A stretch of 64,000 nt of DNA from Pseudoalteromonas sp. A25 (GTDB lineage: Bacteria; Pseudomonadota; Gammaproteobacteria; Enterobacterales; Alteromonadaceae). The stretch covers positions 1,458,001 to 1,522,000 of the forward strand of contig NZ_AP021846.1 of assembly GCF_009176705.1 (NCBI RefSeq), written 5' to 3'. Both the position numbers and the translations under genes were made by a program. Positions 57,011 to 64,000 of this stretch are shown here, one piece after another. The notes below the pieces were generated by a model. The model was not told the origin of the DNA, ran no database searches, and saw only the letters and a program-made list of their open reading frames with translations. Position 1 is the first letter of the stretch, and the number at the start of each line of letters is the position of its first letter.

Positions 57011-57595
57011 ATGAACAAGTTACTCTTTATATTTGCGCTGTTTTTTTCGACGCTTGGCTTTGCCGCAGATACGCCTTATCAGTTGATAAATAAAGTAGGT
57101 AATGATCTGTTCTCAGATATAAAAGTGATCAATCAAGATGGTAAAGCAGAAGCTAGCTTGATGAAGAACATTGTTCGTAGTCGGCTGATGCCTCATATTG
57201 ATGTTAAATTTGTCTCTTTCAAGCTTTTAGGAAAACACATTAAAGGGTTGCAACGTGCTGATGCTATTGAGTTTATTGATGCTGTGGATAGCTATTTAGT
57301 CACAACGTATGCCAATGCCTTATTACAATATAAAGGCCAAGAGATTATATACGAAGAGCTGCCAATCAGTAGTGACAGCAATTTTGCTACCGTTAAAGTG
57401 ATTATAAAAGAAACGGCCGGACCTGATATTGATATGCACTTTAAGTTTAGGCAAAACAATGATGGTAGCTGGAAGGTCTATGACATGGTTGCAGAGGGTA
57501 TTTCATTACTCAGTGCAAAGCAAAAAGAAATTACCACCCGTATATCTGAAGTAGGTTTAGCAAAAGTAACAACCGAATTAAAAAGCAAGGTTTAA
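57011..57595 (+). CDS. MlaC/Ttg2D-family periplasmic phospholipid-binding protein, orphan
   Basis: 194 residues. Signal peptide (MNKLLFIFALFFSTLGFAA). The family pattern is visible: an early helix, RSRLMPHIDVKFVSFKLLG, FIDAVDSYLVTTYANAL, and the diagnostic NDGSWKVYDMVAEGISLLSAKQKE. MlaC carries phospholipids between the outer and inner membranes, normally encoded within mlaFEDCB. Here no mlaF, mlaE, mlaD or mlaB is adjacent, so it is a second or relocated copy. AGGA at 56998 supports the ATG at 57011. Confidence 0.87.
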   Translation: MNKLLFIFALFFSTLGFAADTPYQLINKVGNDLFSDIKVINQDGKAEASLMKNIVRSRLMPHIDVKFVSFKLLGKHIKGLQRADAIEFIDAVDSYLVTTYANALLQYKGQEIIYEELPISSDSNFATVKVIIKETAGPDIDMHFKFRQNNDGSWKVYDMVAEGISLLSAKQKEITTRISEVGLAKVTTELKSKV

Positions 57596-57632
57596 GAGTT
57601 TTAACTTTCCGACTTTTAAAGTTAAAAGTTTA

Positions 57633-57659
57633 AGAGCAGCGTAAGCTGCTCTTTTTTTT
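57633..57659. terminator. Terminator between mlaC-like and DUF2989 genes
   Basis: 8-bp GC-rich stem agagcagc / gctgctct, gtaa loop, T8 tail, between convergent genes. Confidence 0.93.
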
Positions 57660-58458
57660 AAAATTCTCTGGGAGAGACAAATTGACCATTCATGATTTGG
57701 GTATAGGTTTGCTCAGCAAGGTCATCATAGGGGTCGAGTGATTTACCTAAACTTGTGAGTTGGTGCTCTATAGGTAAAATGTCTACATTTTGATAGCCAG
57801 ATAGTTTCGCAATTTTGGCAAATGTGTAGGCATGCTTAAACTTTTCTTGTTTATAGAAAATACTAGCCAGTGTTTCGTATACCTCGGGTGCTGGTTGCTC
57901 ACCAGCTTGGTTCAGTTCAAGTACTCGATATAACAAATCAATCGTTTTTTCGTCATCTACCTTTGCGTAAAACGTTGCGAGAAATAACTGTATTTCTGGG
58001 TCGTTGCGCACCTCACTTTGATCTTGCATGTTAAGCAGCTTATTCATAGCTATTTTATTGTTGTTTCTTGACCAGTGATAGTAAAGCAAGCCTGGGTGAG
58101 AGGTTTCTTCAGTTTCTTTAAAAATGCGGTTTATTTCTTTAAGGCTTGTGAGATGCCCTTCAACACGGGAGGTGGTTTTTTCTTTTAACTTAATATGCTC
58201 AATTTTTGCAGCTCGTGATACACATTTATCGTACTTTTCAAACAGACGCAGTAATTCGTATTTGTTCTCATCAGTCGGTTGCTTGTATTCACCGTAGCGG
58301 GCCATAATCACATTTGCACGTTCTTCTCTGCAATGGCTATCAGTATTGAGATCACTACAAAACCCCGGTGTTTCGTCGCAAACTTGATTTAATGTTAAAG
58401 GATTGTCACACCCTGCCAATAGCAAGACAGATAAGACAAAAGCTTGCCTCAATGCCAT
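57658..58458 (-). CDS. DUF2989 domain-containing lipoprotein
   Basis: 266 residues with a lipoprotein signal (SVLLLAGC-D, lipid Cys at about 16; the Asp at +2 hints at inner-membrane retention). The cysteine-containing start NQVCDETPGFCSDLN and the TPR-like helices that follow (ASIFYKQEKFKHAYTFAKIAKLSG) fit DUF2989, found mainly in Alteromonadales and Vibrionales. No function is known. GAGGAAA 4 nt before the ATG is a good ribosome site. It is divergent from the GAPDH gene. Confidence 0.85.
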   Translation of the reverse strand: MALRQAFVLSVLLLAGCDNPLTLNQVCDETPGFCSDLNTDSHCREERANVIMARYGEYKQPTDENKYELLRLFEKYDKCVSRAAKIEHIKLKEKTTSRVEGHLTSLKEINRIFKETEETSHPGLLYYHWSRNNNKIAMNKLLNMQDQSEVRNDPEIQLFLATFYAKVDDEKTIDLLYRVLELNQAGEQPAPEVYETLASIFYKQEKFKHAYTFAKIAKLSGYQNVDILPIEHQLTSLGKSLDPYDDLAEQTYTQIMNGQFVSPREF

Positions 58459-58602
58459 AAGATTTCCTCTTATCTTTGTTGATTTACAATATTCTAGCTC
58501 AAGGAATTGATGAGTAACAGTGGAGAATCAAAGCAGTTTAAATTAGAATAGCAATGCCCAAGAGGGCTATCCGTTCAAAAAATTGTTTATTAGGCAGAAA
58601 AA

Positions 58603-60048
58603 ATGACCTTATCTCACGAGCAAGAATATCAAAATAGCTGGCAAGAGCGCCAAGATTACGCAGAAAATATGCAACCAATTATTGGTCGTTTATACCGTAA
58701 CTCAGGAATTGAAATTGCTGTTTATGGTCGCCCATTGGTTAATACCAGTACAATTGATGTGATTAAAGCACACAAAACAGTGGCGCGTTTTGAAGAGCGC
58801 AAGTTGCGCTTGCGTGAAAGCTTCCCTTTTTTAGAAGCTATCAGCAAAATGGATTTGGCACCGGCACGCATTGACCTTGGTAAGTTAGCTTACGGTTATA
58901 TCTATAAAAATGCGGGCGAAGGTCGCTCTATTGAAGAATATTTAAACGCAGAGTTAGGTGAGCTACTTAATAAAGGTGGTGAGCAAAAACCGCGTGATGT
59001 TGTACTTTATGGTTTTGGCCGTATCGGTCGTTTATTGGCGCGCTTACTGATTGAACGTGGCGGCTCTCACGCTGATTTACGCTTACGTGCTATCGTAGTA
59101 CGCGGTGGCCGTGATGGCGACTTAGAAAAGCGCGCAAGCTTACTTCGCCGTGATTCAATTCATGGCCCATTCAATGGTTCAATTACGGTTGATCACGAAA
59201 AGAGTGCGATTAAAGCCAACGGTAACTACATTCAAGTAATTTACTCGAACTCACCAGATGAAGTAGATTATACAAAATATGGTATTGAAGATGCATTAAT
59301 TGTTGATAATACTGGTATTTGGAAAGATGAAGATGGTCTTGGCCTGCACCTTAAATCAACAGGTGCTGCAAAGGTACTATTAACTGCCCCTGCTAAAGGC
59401 GATATCAAAAACGTTGTTTATGGCGTAAACAACCAAGATATCCAGAGCGAAGATAAGATTGTTTCTGCAGCAAGCTGCACAACTAACGCAATCACGCCTG
59501 TATTAAAAGCTATTAACGATAAGTTTGGTATTAAGAATGGTCACGTAGAAACCGTTCACTCTTACACCAATGATCAAAATTTAATCGACAACTATCATAA
59601 AGCAGAGCGCCGTGGTCGCAGTGCTGCCCTTAACATGGTTATTACTTCAACGGGTGCTGCTAAAGCGGTTGCTAAGGCACTTCCTGAGCTTGCAGGTAAA
59701 TTAACGGGTAACGCAATTCGCGTTCCAACGCCTAATGTCTCAATGGCTATTATCAACTTGAACTTAGATACAGCCACAGATCGTGAAGAGCTTAATGAGT
59801 TTTTGCGTGATACATCATTGTACTCAGACTTACGAGATCAAATCGACTACACTGCGTCAACAGAAATCGTATCAACAGACTTAGTTGGTAGCCGCTATGC
59901 GGGTGTTGTTGATTCGCAAGCAACTATTGTTGATGGCGATCGTGTTGTGCTTTATGTTTGGTACGATAATGAGTTTGGTTACAGCTGCCAAGTAGTGCGT
60001 GTAATGCGTGATATGGCTGAAGTATCGTTCCCAAGCTTGCCTCGCTAA
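58603..60048 (+). CDS. gap: Glyceraldehyde-3-phosphate dehydrogenase, long form
   Basis: 481 residues, about 145 longer than classical GAPDH. An N-terminal extension of about 125 residues (SWQERQDYAENMQPIIGRLYRNSGIEIAVYGRPLVNTSTIDVIK) precedes the NAD-binding YGFGRIGRLLARLL. The catalytic Cys292 is in SAASCTTNAITPV; the HSYTNDQNLIDNYHKAERRGRSA and WYDNEFGYSCQVVRVM motifs follow. It interconverts glyceraldehyde 3-phosphate and 1,3-bisphosphoglycerate. This long type is common in Alteromonadales, often beside a classical copy. The role of the extension is unknown. A strong terminator follows. Confidence 0.93.
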   Translation: MTLSHEQEYQNSWQERQDYAENMQPIIGRLYRNSGIEIAVYGRPLVNTSTIDVIKAHKTVARFEERKLRLRESFPFLEAISKMDLAPARIDLGKLAYGYIYKNAGEGRSIEEYLNAELGELLNKGGEQKPRDVVLYGFGRIGRLLARLLIERGGSHADLRLRAIVVRGGRDGDLEKRASLLRRDSIHGPFNGSITVDHEKSAIKANGNYIQVIYSNSPDEVDYTKYGIEDALIVDNTGIWKDEDGLGLHLKSTGAAKVLLTAPAKGDIKNVVYGVNNQDIQSEDKIVSAASCTTNAITPVLKAINDKFGIKNGHVETVHSYTNDQNLIDNYHKAERRGRSAALNMVITSTGAAKAVAKALPELAGKLTGNAIRVPTPNVSMAIINLNLDTATDREELNEFLRDTSLYSDLRDQIDYTASTEIVSTDLVGSRYAGVVDSQATIVDGDRVVLYVWYDNEFGYSCQVVRVMRDMAEVSFPSLPR

Positions 60049-60064
60049 AAACGACTTTAGCCTC

Positions 60065-60091
60065 AAAAAGCCAGCATTTGCTGGCTTTTTT
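60065..60091 (+). terminator. Terminator after GAPDH gene
   Basis: Stem aaaaagccagc / gctggcttttt with an attt loop and trailing T residues, 16 bp after the stop. Confidence 0.93.
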
Positions 60092-60208
60092 AGTTTTTGA
60101 ACGTTTCAGGCTATGATACCCTTGAGCCTACTACGTTACAGCTAGCTAACAAGAATAACAGCTAAGTACTCTCTTAAATTTACAAGGGACGAAATAGAAA
60201 GGTACATA

Positions 60209-61336
60209 ATGAAGATCTCCAGTAATTTTGATAGTGGTAATATTAAAGTCGTGTCAATTAGTGAACCACTTGATATCCAACTAGAAATTAATAAAGACAA
60301 CGAATCAGATTTTTTTCAGTGGTTTCACTTTCGCCTAGAAAGTACGCCATTTTTATCACATAAAATGCACATTAATGGGTTAGATAAATCTGCCTATCCA
60401 GAAGGGTGGGATGATTATCATGCCGTTGCTTCATATGACCGCCAAACCTGGTTTCGAGTACCGAGCCGGTTCGAAAATGGCAGTTTAGTCATTGATTTTG
60501 AACCTGAATATGCTCACACCTATTTCGCCTACTTTACACCGTACAGTTATGAACGCCATTTGGATTTGCTATATTGGGCACAAAGTCATGATGTATGTGA
60601 AATCGAAACGTTGGGCGAAACTTTGGATGGGCGCGATATTAGCGTGCTAACAATCGGTGAGCCGAGTGATGATAAAAAACATATCTGGATAACTGCACGC
60701 CAACACCCAGGCGAAACAATGGCAGAATGGTTTGTTGAAGGCTTACTTCATAAATTACTGGATGACGAAGACCCACATAGCGCAGCACTGTTAGCTAAAG
60801 CAGTTTTCCATGTGGTGCCAAATATGAATCCAGATGGCAGTGTTCGAGGACATTTACGCACCAACGCTGCTGGTATTAACTTAAACCGAGAGTGGCAAAC
60901 ACCTAGTTTAGAAAAATCTCCTGAGGTGTTTCATGTATTTAATAAAATGCGTGAAACTGGCCTAGATATGTATTTAGATATTCATGGTGATGAAGCACTT
61001 CCATATAACTTTGTTGCAGGTGGAGAAGGTAACCCAAGTTATGATGAGCGAATTAAAGGCTTAGAAGATGACTTTAAGGCGGCTTTATTAACCATCACAC
61101 CAGAGTTTCAAGATGAATTTGGGTATGATAAAGATGCACCTGGGGAAGCAAACCTAACTGTTGCATCTAACGCCGTAGGTGAGACATTTAAAGCGTTAGC
61201 TTACACGGTAGAAATGCCGTTTAAAGATAATGCGAACTTGCCTGATCCGTATTATGGCTGGTCAGACCGACGCTCTTACCAGTTTGGACAAGATACACTA
61301 GCTGCTATTGTTAGTGTGGTTGATAAGTTAAGATAA
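60209..61336 (+). CDS. M14 family carboxypeptidase, cytosolic (CCP-like) type
   Basis: 375 residues without a signal peptide. An N-terminal beta-sandwich domain (about 1-125) typical of cytosolic carboxypeptidases precedes the zinc peptidase domain. Metal ligands are H166 and E169 (RQHPGET) and H259 (LDIHGDE); N207-PDG and NLNREW give substrate contacts, and catalytic E335 is in YTVEMPFKD. The family removes C-terminal amino acids; eukaryotic relatives trim glutamates, but the bacterial substrate is unknown. AAAGG 7 nt upstream supports the ATG. Confidence 0.9.
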   Translation: MKISSNFDSGNIKVVSISEPLDIQLEINKDNESDFFQWFHFRLESTPFLSHKMHINGLDKSAYPEGWDDYHAVASYDRQTWFRVPSRFENGSLVIDFEPEYAHTYFAYFTPYSYERHLDLLYWAQSHDVCEIETLGETLDGRDISVLTIGEPSDDKKHIWITARQHPGETMAEWFVEGLLHKLLDDEDPHSAALLAKAVFHVVPNMNPDGSVRGHLRTNAAGINLNREWQTPSLEKSPEVFHVFNKMRETGLDMYLDIHGDEALPYNFVAGGEGNPSYDERIKGLEDDFKAALLTITPEFQDEFGYDKDAPGEANLTVASNAVGETFKALAYTVEMPFKDNANLPDPYYGWSDRRSYQFGQDTLAAIVSVVDKLR

Positions 61337-61351
61337 TAAACAAAATAAAGA

Positions 61352-61376
61352 AGCAACCGAGTACGGTTGCTTTTTA
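61352..61376 (+). terminator. Terminator after M14 carboxypeptidase gene
   Basis: Stem agcaaccg / cggttgct, agta loop, followed by ttttt. Confidence 0.9.
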
Positions 61377-61400
61377 CGTATAACAATAAGAGGACGAGTC

Positions 61401-63131
61401 GTGGATGCATTCGGACAGTTTCTAGATTTTCTAGACAGCATTTTAGGGGGTTCCGCTTGGTTCCCATATGTATTACTAGGGGTGGGGTTATTTTTCACGA
61501 TATACCTTAAATTCCCTCAAGTTAGATATTTCAAACATGCGTGTAAAGTCGTTACCGGTAAGTTTGATAAAAAAGGCTATGAAGGAGACACGACTCACTT
61601 TCAAGCTTTAGCTACTGCGCTGTCGGGTACAGTGGGCACTGGTAATATTGGTGGCGTGGCTTTGGCTATATCTATTGGTGGTCCTGCAGCATTATTTTGG
61701 ATGTGGATGACTGCGTTTTTTGGTATGACCACTAAGTTCGTAGAAGTGACATTGTCGCATAAATATCGTGTAAAAACAGATGACGGCACAATGGCGGGTG
61801 GACCAATGTATTACATGGATCGTCGCCTAAATATGAAATGGCTTGCCATCTTGTTTGCTATAGCAACCGTGATCAGCTCATTTGGTACGGGTAGTTTGCC
61901 GCAAATAAATAACATTGCACAAGGTATGGAAGCGACATTTGGCATTGAGCCTTGGCATACTGGTGGTGTGCTATCAGTGCTATTAGCTTTGGTTATTTTG
62001 GGTGGCATTAAACGTATTGCTGCCATTACATCTCGTATTGTGCCACTGATGGCGGCTGTGTATATCGTTGGTGCACTAGCTGTTATCTTGTACAACATTG
62101 AAAATATTGGTCCATCATTTGCGGCTGTGTTTACCAATGCTATGAGTGGCTCAGCTGCAGCTGGTGGGTTCTTAGGTGCGTCATTTGCGTACGCATTTAA
62201 CCGAGGTGTAAACAGAGGCCTATTCTCGAATGAAGCGGGTCAAGGTTCTGCACCGATTGCGCACGCTTCTGCAAAAGCTGACGAGCCAGTGTCAGAAGGG
62301 ATGGTTTCTATCCTTGAACCTTTTATCGATACTATCATCATCTGTACACTAACTGGTTTAGTGATTTTATCTTCAGGGGTATGGTCAGAAAAGTTTGATA
62401 CCCAGTTTGAACGTTCATCTATGACTATTATTCAAGGTCAGTATAGTGAAGACAACGAGCAGCAAAGACAGGCGTTGTATCAATACCTTAATGGCGGCAA
62501 GGAGCATTCAGTAGAGTTATATAACGGCAGTATTGAAGTTGCAAAAGGTAGAGCACTTGATAATGACTTTACGATCCTTCACTCTCGCTCTATTGGCGAG
62601 GATATCCGCTTTGGTATTACTGAGCGCCATGTTTATACTGGCACAGTAGAAGTAACAAACGGTAAGTTGGTTGATGAGAGTATCAGTGTTCGAGGTAAAT
62701 CGCTGGTTCATTCGGCTGAGCTAACCACCAAAGCCTTTACGCGAGGGTTTTTCGGTGACAACGGCCAATACATTGTATCAATCGGTTTGTTGATGTTTGC
62801 ATTTTCAACTGCGATTGCATGGTCATATTATGGTGACCGAGCGATGATTTATCTGTTAGGCAGTCGTTCAGTAATGCCGTATCGCGTTTTTTATGTAGCA
62901 GGCTTCTTTTGGGCGTCTTTTGCAGATACCACCTTAGTCTGGAAATTAGCAGCGGTCGCGATCGTGGTTATGACGCTACCAAACCTATTCGGTATATTCT
63001 TACTACGAAAAGAAATGAAAGAATCTGTAGATGATTACTGGAAAAAATTTAATAGTGAACATGGCAATAAAGAGCTGAGTACCAACAAAGGTGACGATAA
63101 AAACAGCATGCGTGTAAACGAGTCGAATTGA
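61401..63131 (+). CDS. Sodium:alanine/glycine symporter (AGCS family) with large insertion
   Basis: 576 residues from a GTG start with GAGGA 8 nt upstream. Family motifs are [36 protein letters not shown], the ALSx signature helix, [25 protein letters not shown] and [14 protein letters not shown]. It imports alanine or glycine with sodium. Unlike the usual 450-490-residue members it carries a soluble insertion of about 110 residues (about 335-445, FDTQFERSS through KSLVHSAEL) between transmembrane helices. A charged C-terminal tail ends the protein. Single gene, terminators on both sides. Confidence 0.92.
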   Translation: MDAFGQFLDFLDSILGGSAWFPYVLLGVGLFFTIYLKFPQVRYFKHACKVVTGKFDKKGYEGDTTHFQALATALSGTVGTGNIGGVALAISIGGPAALFWMWMTAFFGMTTKFVEVTLSHKYRVKTDDGTMAGGPMYYMDRRLNMKWLAILFAIATVISSFGTGSLPQINNIAQGMEATFGIEPWHTGGVLSVLLALVILGGIKRIAAITSRIVPLMAAVYIVGALAVILYNIENIGPSFAAVFTNAMSGSAAAGGFLGASFAYAFNRGVNRGLFSNEAGQGSAPIAHASAKADEPVSEGMVSILEPFIDTIIICTLTGLVILSSGVWSEKFDTQFERSSMTIIQGQYSEDNEQQRQALYQYLNGGKEHSVELYNGSIEVAKGRALDNDFTILHSRSIGEDIRFGITERHVYTGTVEVTNGKLVDESISVRGKSLVHSAELTTKAFTRGFFGDNGQYIVSIGLLMFAFSTAIAWSYYGDRAMIYLLGSRSVMPYRVFYVAGFFWASFADTTLVWKLAAVAIVVMTLPNLFGIFLLRKEMKESVDDYWKKFNSEHGNKELSTNKGDDKNSMRVNESN

Positions 63132-63163
63132 ACAAAGACATTCGATTAGAAAACAAGTAAAAT

Positions 63164-63187
63164 AGCGCCCATATTGGGCGCTTTTTT
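63164..63187 (+). terminator. Terminator after AGCS symporter gene
   Basis: Stem agcgccc / gggcgct, atatt loop, T6 tail. Confidence 0.93.
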
Positions 63188-63208
63188 GTAGCATTTGGAG
63201 AGTTATTT

Positions 63209-63535
63209 ATGGCAATTGTACAATGTCCCGGTTGCAGCAAATCTATTTCAAATAAAAGTACTGCCTGCCCGCATTGCCAACTGCAGTTAAAAGAGATGAC
63301 AGCAGAGCAAATTGAACGTCTGGCAATAAAACAGCGTATCAATAAACAGCAAAAATTTATGAATCACTCGTTTTTGGCGTTAATTCTATTTTTAGGTGGT
63401 TTTTTATATATGTATTGGCGTCAACCGGAGCCGGACTCTTTACAAATGATGGCTGCGCAAGGCGCTATTGCTATAGGGTGCGTGTGGTATTTGGTTAACC
63501 GTGTAGTTTTGATTTACTTGAAAAAGAAAAAGTAG
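63209..63535 (+). CDS. Small zinc-ribbon membrane protein
   Basis: 108 residues. An N-terminal zinc ribbon with two CxxC pairs (CPGC at 6-9, CPHC at 20-23), a helical linker, and two transmembrane helices (about 53-69 and 82-102) with a basic tail. Function unknown; I do not recognise a named family. GGAG 8 nt upstream supports the ATG. It lies 2 bp before yeaC, so the genes are probably co-transcribed. Confidence 0.82.
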   Translation: MAIVQCPGCSKSISNKSTACPHCQLQLKEMTAEQIERLAIKQRINKQQKFMNHSFLALILFLGGFLYMYWRQPEPDSLQMMAAQGAIAIGCVWYLVNRVVLIYLKKKK

Positions 63536-63537
63536 CG

Positions 63538-63819
63538 ATGAATATAGATAATTTGGTCAATAGCATTACACCAGAGGTGTTTGAGCGTTTGCAATATGGG
63601 GCCTCTACTGGTAAATGGCCTGATGGTACAGCACTGAGTGAAGCTCAAAAAGCGCAGACGTTGCAACTAGTCATGTTATATCAGTCTAAGGTCGCTAAAA
63701 GTGACGAGCAATTTACGATTAATGAGCGTGGAGAAATGGTTCAAAAGTCCAAACGCGAGTTACAACAAGAATTTAAATCTCAAAACGAAATAGCTAGGTT
63801 CAGCGAAAATGATCTTTAA
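63538..63819 (+). CDS. yeaC: YeaC family protein (DUF1315)
   Basis: 93 residues. The pattern LVNSITPEVFERLQYGASTGKWPDGTALSEAQKAQTLQLVMLYQSK matches E. coli YeaC and the DUF1315 family. Function unknown. It overlaps the next gene by 11 bp, which suggests coupling. Confidence 0.88.
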   Translation: MNIDNLVNSITPEVFERLQYGASTGKWPDGTALSEAQKAQTLQLVMLYQSKVAKSDEQFTINERGEMVQKSKRELQQEFKSQNEIARFSENDL

Positions 63820-64000
63820 ACACCTATTTACTCCTAAATGGAAGCACCCTAAAACGGCAGTACGCCTAGCGGCAGTTGATAAACTTGATAGCGGCAAAGA
63901 TGCAGAGGCCTTACACGTGTTGGCGCTGCAAGACAGCTCAGCGGAGATCCGCAAAAAAGCACTGCATAAAGTTAATGACTTGGTACTATGGTGGCAAGCG
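63809..64000 (+). CDS. DUF349 domain-containing protein, N-terminal part (3' partial)
   Basis: The frame opens with ATG inside the end of yeaC and runs off the right edge after 64 codons. MIFKHLFTPKWKHPKTAVRLAAVDKL and a HEAT-like HVLALQDSSAEIRKKALHKVND match the start of the large DUF349 proteins that follow yeaC in Alteromonadales. Function unknown; the bulk lies outside the window. Confidence 0.8.
   Translation, partial: MIFKHLFTPKWKHPKTAVRLAAVDKLDSGKDAEALHVLALQDSSAEIRKKALHKVNDLVLWWQA

Overview
The window looks like chromosome of a marine gammaproteobacterium of the Pseudoalteromonas/Alteromonadales type. The gene families support this: TonB-dependent sugar uptake, DUF2066-hda, pheST-ihfA, YtoQ, DUF2989, a 481-residue GAPDH, and secreted M4/M9 peptidases. 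The base composition is AT-rich with short intergenic spacers. This assignment is inferred from gene content; no 16S or tRNA gene was recognised.

Layout. (1) 1-7709: the 3' end of a large NRPS gene (partial A-T, then two C-A-T modules). Modules 2 and 3 share a 1,943-bp block that appears identical, and there is no thioesterase. (2) 7932-11054: decayed genes, namely a multiply frameshifted M4 metallopeptidase and an amidohydrolase remnant. (3) 11338-15529: an M9 collagenase, a solitary periplasmic binding protein and glyoxalase I. (4) 15786-24437: housekeeping and signalling genes, including a GAF-GGDEF protein, DUF2066-hda, pheS-pheT-ihfA and a CSS-like/EAL phosphodiesterase. (5) 24498-46431: a maltodextrin/starch island. 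It holds an alpha-glucosidase, and divergently a TonB receptor, a tryptophan-halogenase-like flavoprotein, a cyclomaltodextrinase-type GH13, a lipoprotein alpha-amylase, an MFS sugar symporter and a GH15 glucoamylase. Further on lie two LacI regulators around glucokinase. The island is interrupted by YtoQ, an AhpD-like/AraC pair, a trypsin-like protease, two 162-bp inverted-repeat elements and a fused relic of lacI plus glucoamylase DNA. (6) 46607-56705: a YdcH-like protein, a serine beta-lactamase-family protein, a GGDEF-EAL protein with a degenerate EAL, a LysR regulator divergent from a two-gene RND pump, and an MDR oxidoreductase. (7) 57011-64000: orphan MlaC, a DUF2989 lipoprotein, GAPDH, an M14 carboxypeptidase, an AGCS symporter, a zinc-ribbon membrane protein, YeaC and the start of a DUF349 protein.

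How the island works (inference from families): the TonB receptor brings malto-oligosaccharides across the outer membrane. Exported amylase, cyclomaltodextrinase and glucoamylase shorten them. The MFS symporter imports the products, cytoplasmic alpha-glucosidase releases glucose, and glucokinase phosphorylates it. Three near-identical 14-bp palindromes (core ATACGTAT) lie upstream of the alpha-glucosidase, the TonB receptor and the amylase, and probably form one LacI-type regulon. A different palindrome lies between lacI and glk.

The strongest leads are the NRPS duplication that ends inside the carrier-domain GGHS motif, the 162-bp elements with covarying hairpins and an apparent empty site, the lacI/glucoamylase fusion relic, and the halogenase-like gene inside a sugar operon.
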